Shown in pieces: positions 22,101 to 28,100 of a DNA stretch of 42,928 nucleotides. A program made the position numbers and the translations under genes. Source of the DNA: a virus. Under the pieces are notes generated by a model that saw only the letters and a list, made by a program, of their open reading frames with translations, ran no database searches and was not told the origin of the DNA. Within the stretch, counting starts at the first letter, position 1. Each line of letters starts with the position of its first letter. The stretch lies in the IMG/VR virus record IMGVR_UViG_3300047382_000745, positions 1-42,928 of that record. The stretch is one strand, 5' to 3'.

Positions 22101-25100
22101 TGAGGAATCTCTGCGAGTCATCAACATCTATAAAAATAACATCGTCATCTTTAGCGTCAGCAGTAACTTCATAATTACGTGCCGCCCTAACGTTTGTTAC
22201 AACTCCCTCGTTTGATAATACTTTTATGTTAATATCTGTATTAGGCAAGTCGTCTTTAAATGTTGTGTCTAATTCTATCGTTGATTTTTCAACGATTCTA
22301 ATTGTATCGTTTGCAGTCAGGCCATAGTATAGTTCACGTTGTTTCCCATCAATCATTTCGTATTCTGACGGTGGGTTGTACAATGCTGTAACTACTTCGT
22401 TTGGTAGTTTTGTTACATCATGGAAAGTAATAACATTTTGTGTCAGTGTAAACAATGTACCTGAAATATTCCCTGTAACATTACCTTCCCAGAAATAGTC
22501 TGTTGTTGTATTTTCTATCTTAACACCGTTTATATAAACTTCTACAAACTTATATTTGCCGTTGTTGTCTTTGGCAAGATTGTTTACATCAATTGCTGTG
22601 CCAAAAGTATATGCTAATTCTTCACTGTTAGCAATCATATCAAATGTATAATCACCTGCAGATAAGTCTCTGCTTGTTGTGTCAATGCGTGGATAGTTTT
22701 GTGTAGGACTAAATGTTTGGTCACTACCTTCATCAAAACTAAAGTATGAATTAGCAAGTGCTGTATCGTTTACTGTTATAACACAGGAATCTTCTGTAGT
22801 AGGATTTAAACTACTGGCCGCAGTTCCTTGTACAGCAAATCTCTGCACTGGTTGGTATGTACCATCTGCTACACCTAATGCAGAACCGTTTGCAACTGTA
22901 AAGTCTTTACCTGACAACATCAATATATAATTTATTGTTGTGCCTGTGTGAACTGCATCAATTCTTGCACTAACGTTGCCACCCAATTCTGGTTTAGTAT
23001 TAATAGCATCAACTAATTCTGTTGGTGTTACATTACCTGACTCGCCTGTTACACTGATAGCAATAGCACCGTTGGCACTTTGGTTATCTGTGATAGTAAT
23101 AGTGTTTGTTGTTGCAAAAGTAATATGACTGTTAACACCACTTAGGTTATCAGCAGTAGGCACGTTAAACGTATAATCGTTTGTGCTTACAAGAACATTA
23201 CTTGAAATAATTCTTGTTGTTGCATCACCTGAACTATAACCGCTACCTGCGTTAGTAACAGTAATCTTATTTAATTTGTTTGTTGCTGGGTCAAGTGTTG
23301 CTACGGCAGTTGCTTGTACACCGTCAACATCAGTTGGTGCTGACACTTCAATTAATGGTGTAGTAATATATGTTTGTCTTGCTTCATATATTCTAATAGT
23401 ATCAACTACGTTTGTAACATCTTCTGGAAAGCCTAATGTAAACTGCTGTGGATTTTGTCTAAAGTCTACTTTCTCTAACTTTAGTTCAATGCTTTGATTA
23501 CTGTCAGTGTCACCGAAGTCGCCCACTTTAAGAGCCCATTCGTCAAATACACTAACATTACCTTGAACAATAGCACTACTTCTTCCTATTCTGCTTAATG
23601 CTTCGGCAGTACCTTTGCTTTGTACCATGCCTCTATAGAATTCGTATTGTTGCTCATCGAGAACATCTAACTCACGTAAGTATTCTTTTTCTGTGTAACC
23701 AAACAAAGATCTACTTGCTTCATAAACTTGTTTTTCAACTGGTATAAATCCAAACTCGTGATAGCGACCTAAACTTTCAGCCATGTTATCTAAGTTTGGT
23801 TTTAATTCGTTGCCATCAATAATAAAACCTTCTGTGACAAAACGTCCTTTCCAGTTAGCGGCTCTGTTAGCCTTAACTTTAATTCTATTCTGTCTTTGAT
23901 TATATAAAGGATTGTATATAGTGTCGTTAAATTCTGTTGTGTTATCAAATATAACAGCATGTTCAATTTCTTTAGTGAACAATACGCAACCGTAAATGTC
24001 TACACCTGCTGGTGAAGAAATTACAATAGTGTTGTTTTCTCTAACTATCTCACAGTCGTTTGGATCAATAACTGCACCTGTTTGGTTAACAATGCTAAAT
24101 TGTTCTCTGTCTGATCTATTAATTTTAGCAATAAATCCACGTGGTGCTTCAAATATAACTTTATTTGCACAAGGTGATAATTCAATTGTGTTACCAATTT
24201 CCCATCTGCCTGATGCCCAAAATAGTGCTTGTTTTCCAGCATACGCCCAATTGCTAACTTCGCCTAATGAACTGTCGTGTTCACCAAATGAATATCCTTG
24301 TGATTCTTGATATCTACCTAATCCAATAAAGAAATCATATAGTTGTTCTTCTGCTGTGATATCGTTATCTGCGTCATGCTTAAATTCAGTGTTGTAATGT
24401 ACACGAGTAATTACGCCTGTTGTTTCTTGATACAGTGTTCCTCTTACTGCACCAATTTGCGGTAGGCTTGGCAACGGAGTCCATTGCTTTTGTACAAACT
24501 TATCACCTTGGCTTAGTGTTATAGGTGCTTGGTAGTATCTACCCAGTCTCTCAACAATAATGCCTTTTTTGTAAGTGATGTTTGGTTCCCAAATTGTGTA
24601 TGATGCAGGGTCGCCGCCTACTTCAACACGTTGTCTCTTACCATCTTTTTTACTGTCTAATACATTAAAGAAACCTAAATTATTGTCGTAGCCTTTAACT
24701 TTATATCCGTGTGCTGATTTCTCAACAATTACACCACTGTAGTTTGCACGTGTTTTGTAATTTGAACTGTGCAATGATACATTAATATTTTCTTTAGGTA
24801 TAATTAAACTTGTTGCATTACCTGTTGTACTGTATTGATCAGTACGTGCAACCATTGTATCTCTGTCAATGAAGCCACTCATTCTGTGACCAAGTTTCAT
24901 GTTTAGTGTTCTAACTTTTTCAACAAAGTCTATGTCTGTGGTTAGGCCTTGGAACTGCAACCAACTGTTTATAAATTGAGTGTAACCAATATTTGTTAAG
25001 AAGTTACCGTTGTCGTCTATGTCACCGTGTATGGTAAAATCATCTGCACTGTTAAACATCCAACGTTTTAATGTTGTTTTGTTAAACAACTGTTTTCTGT

Positions 25101-28100
25101 TTGCTCCGTGTCTTGCAAGTTTTGTTGGGTCTGAGAATACAGTAGCAAATCTACCTGGCTTAGAAATTAATAATGCTTCTGCCTGAGCAAATGCAAATAG
25201 TTCACTGGACTTCCACACATATTCAACTGGTGCATTATCACCAAATTTCCAAATGCCGTCTGTGTTACCAGTTTGTGCAAATGTTTTAGTTAATATCGAA
25301 TTACTTGCAATAGTTAAGCCTGTTGTTGGTACTACTGCATTGTGATTACTGCTATCACTGTTGAGTACAAATGCTGATGCTTTAGCTCTAACTCCGTCAC
25401 CTGTGATAGTCACAACAGGGTTTGTATAACTTTGTCCGCTGTTGGTTACAGTTATGCTTGTTATAGCACCATCTTCAATTACTGCTGTTCCTACTGCGTT
25501 GATTCCTGTATCGTCTGTGATAGTTACAGTTGCATTAGTATATTGTCCACCTTTTTCTGTGACAATAAATTTGTTAATGCCATTGATTGCTGGACCTTGT
25601 TGATAGTATTCGTTGTTCCATGTTATAGCAGTATCGAATGTGGTTGTGTTACCACCAACTGCATAAGGGAACATAGGAGTACCACTGTCGTCTACTGTAG
25701 CAACATAATATCTAATAGGTGTTGTAGGACTGTCCGGAGTATAACCATAACGCATGTTAAACTTATCTGCATAGCCATTTGCAGTTGACAATGAATTATC
25801 CCATGTGTAGTCTTGTACAAATGAACCTGTAAACGTTCCGCCGGGTCCTGTTAATCTTGTTCCTGTTTTTACAATGAATGAACTTTTTATGTTTGTTATG
25901 TCACTGTTAACATCCATTGGGTCAGTATAACCGTATGGTCCATAAATAGGTGAGCCATCAAATGCCCAACCAATCAATGGTGAATGTGTGGTTGTATCCC
26001 ACTCCAATAAACCTGCAATTGCTGGAGTTGGTACATGATAATGATCTAACTTTGTATCATGTGTATGCTCTTTTGCAATTCTATCATAGTGCCATATATT
26101 TTCATTGTTAAAACTTAAATTGCTTTTTGGATTATATAAAGGTTTACCATCTATCATTACTGCCACAGCATTTTCTTTCATCTGTGAAGAATTTTGTGGG
26201 TCTTGACTTATATCTCTTTCCGGAAAATTATATTTTGCATCTATACCGTTATTTGTTATTTCAACAAACACAGAGTTGCCGTTGTGGCTAATTTTTAAAC
26301 TGTCTATATCTCTAAATGTGTTAGTCTGCAATCCGGCGTGTGTTCCAGTAGTTGTTGTCCATGTTTCAGCAATTTCAGTTGTACCTGTATTGCTTATTCT
26401 ACTTGGCGGAATTCTGTTGCCGTCTATGTCAACTGGTAATAAAGATGACAGTCCAACTCTTCTAAATGGATTGTTAATCAAATAACGATTGTCTGCAATA
26501 TTTTCTCTGGAGCCTTGTCTTATGATACCGTTTTCTAAATCAAACCAAAGACTTTTATTTGCTAAAGAATAATTACCTGTTAGCAATGTTTGTTCTAATA
26601 AATCATCTTCTGCATAAAAAGAATATTGTTCATCCCACCATGTAGGCTTTTCTGTGAAGCCTAACATTTCCCAAGGATGTGTATGAGGTCTAATTGTATC
26701 ATAATGATATTCGTACCAGCCTCTCCATCCTGCAGGCAAATCTTTGTTGCCTACGTTCCATGTCCACTCATCGTTTGTGTCATAAAATTCGTTTGTGGTA
26801 GGATCTAATTCATTAACCGTTGTCCATGTGTTAAAGTAGTAACGCATTAAGTCATGGAACTCGTTGTATGAATAATTTGTTTGTCTAAATGCACCATTAC
26901 GTACATTATATAAACTGTAATCACTTACACTGTTTGCTTGACGGAATTCTGCTTTTGCGGCGTTGTAAACTCTCTTTTCAAATTCGAGTAGTATATCATC
27001 TCTGATATCATTTACTGCCATTGTCTTACTGCCATCGTGTCCTACAACAACTTTAATAGGAGTTACATAACTGTTATCCATTGTTATTTCTGGTTGGAAT
27101 AATGGGTACAGACCCATTGTACTCGGAGTAGGTGGACACTGGGCACTGTCTCTTTCTGCATTGTATATTTTAAATACAACGTCACTGCCTGCTTGTAAAT
27201 TATAATTTTCGTTTACTACAACTGTTAATGGACTGAAAGAACTTATAGTATAATCTTTGTCCACTACTAATAAATCTGTGTCGACATAAACTAATAAACT
27301 GTTTTCTATTTTATCTAAGTCTGCAATATTTGTGCTAACAAATGTTCTATCAATTTCTCTGATCTGATTAGATGCTACAAATAATTCTTCGGTGTAGTTA
27401 TCGCCGAATGGTACAATATATGTTCTGTTAAATACCTCTCTGCCTATTTTGTATGACAGTAAGTTTCTCAAAACAGTTTCTAAAATGTACTCCTTGCTTA
27501 AACCGTCAGTTGGTAATTGCTCGTAGTATTTGTTTACTTCACTTTTTAATCTGTTTTTGTACTTGTTATATTCAGTACCGCAGAAACGCATAGCATCTAC
27601 TAAGTTGTGCGGTTGATCGTCAAGCAAGAATGCACCTAATATAATGTCTTGATTTGATTGTACTATATCGGTTGCAAATGCATTATCTTTTTTGCTGTTA
27701 GCAAAGTTGTTACCACCAAGTGGCTCGCCAACAAATCCATCTTGTCTTTCGATGTATTTTTTAAAGTGTGGCAAATACTCTGGTTCAGTGATATAACTTA
27801 TATCGTCGTTCAACCAGTTTCTATCCCAGCTCAATGGAATTTCAAAGTTACTTATTGTGCCTTCTTTAATTAAGCCTGACTCACTGGTTGCAATAATTTC
27901 TATGAAGTCACCTACTTCTAAATTTAATTGGTCAAAGTCAATATATCCTTCTTGCAATCTTCCATATGTGAAATCTGTTCTAATAATGTTATTAACTTTT
28001 ATATCAATATCATAACCACTTGCTGTTGATCTATTAACATCTGGTTTACAACCTATCCAGAAATCTTTTTTAGACTTATCAAAATCAAATTGATTATAAT

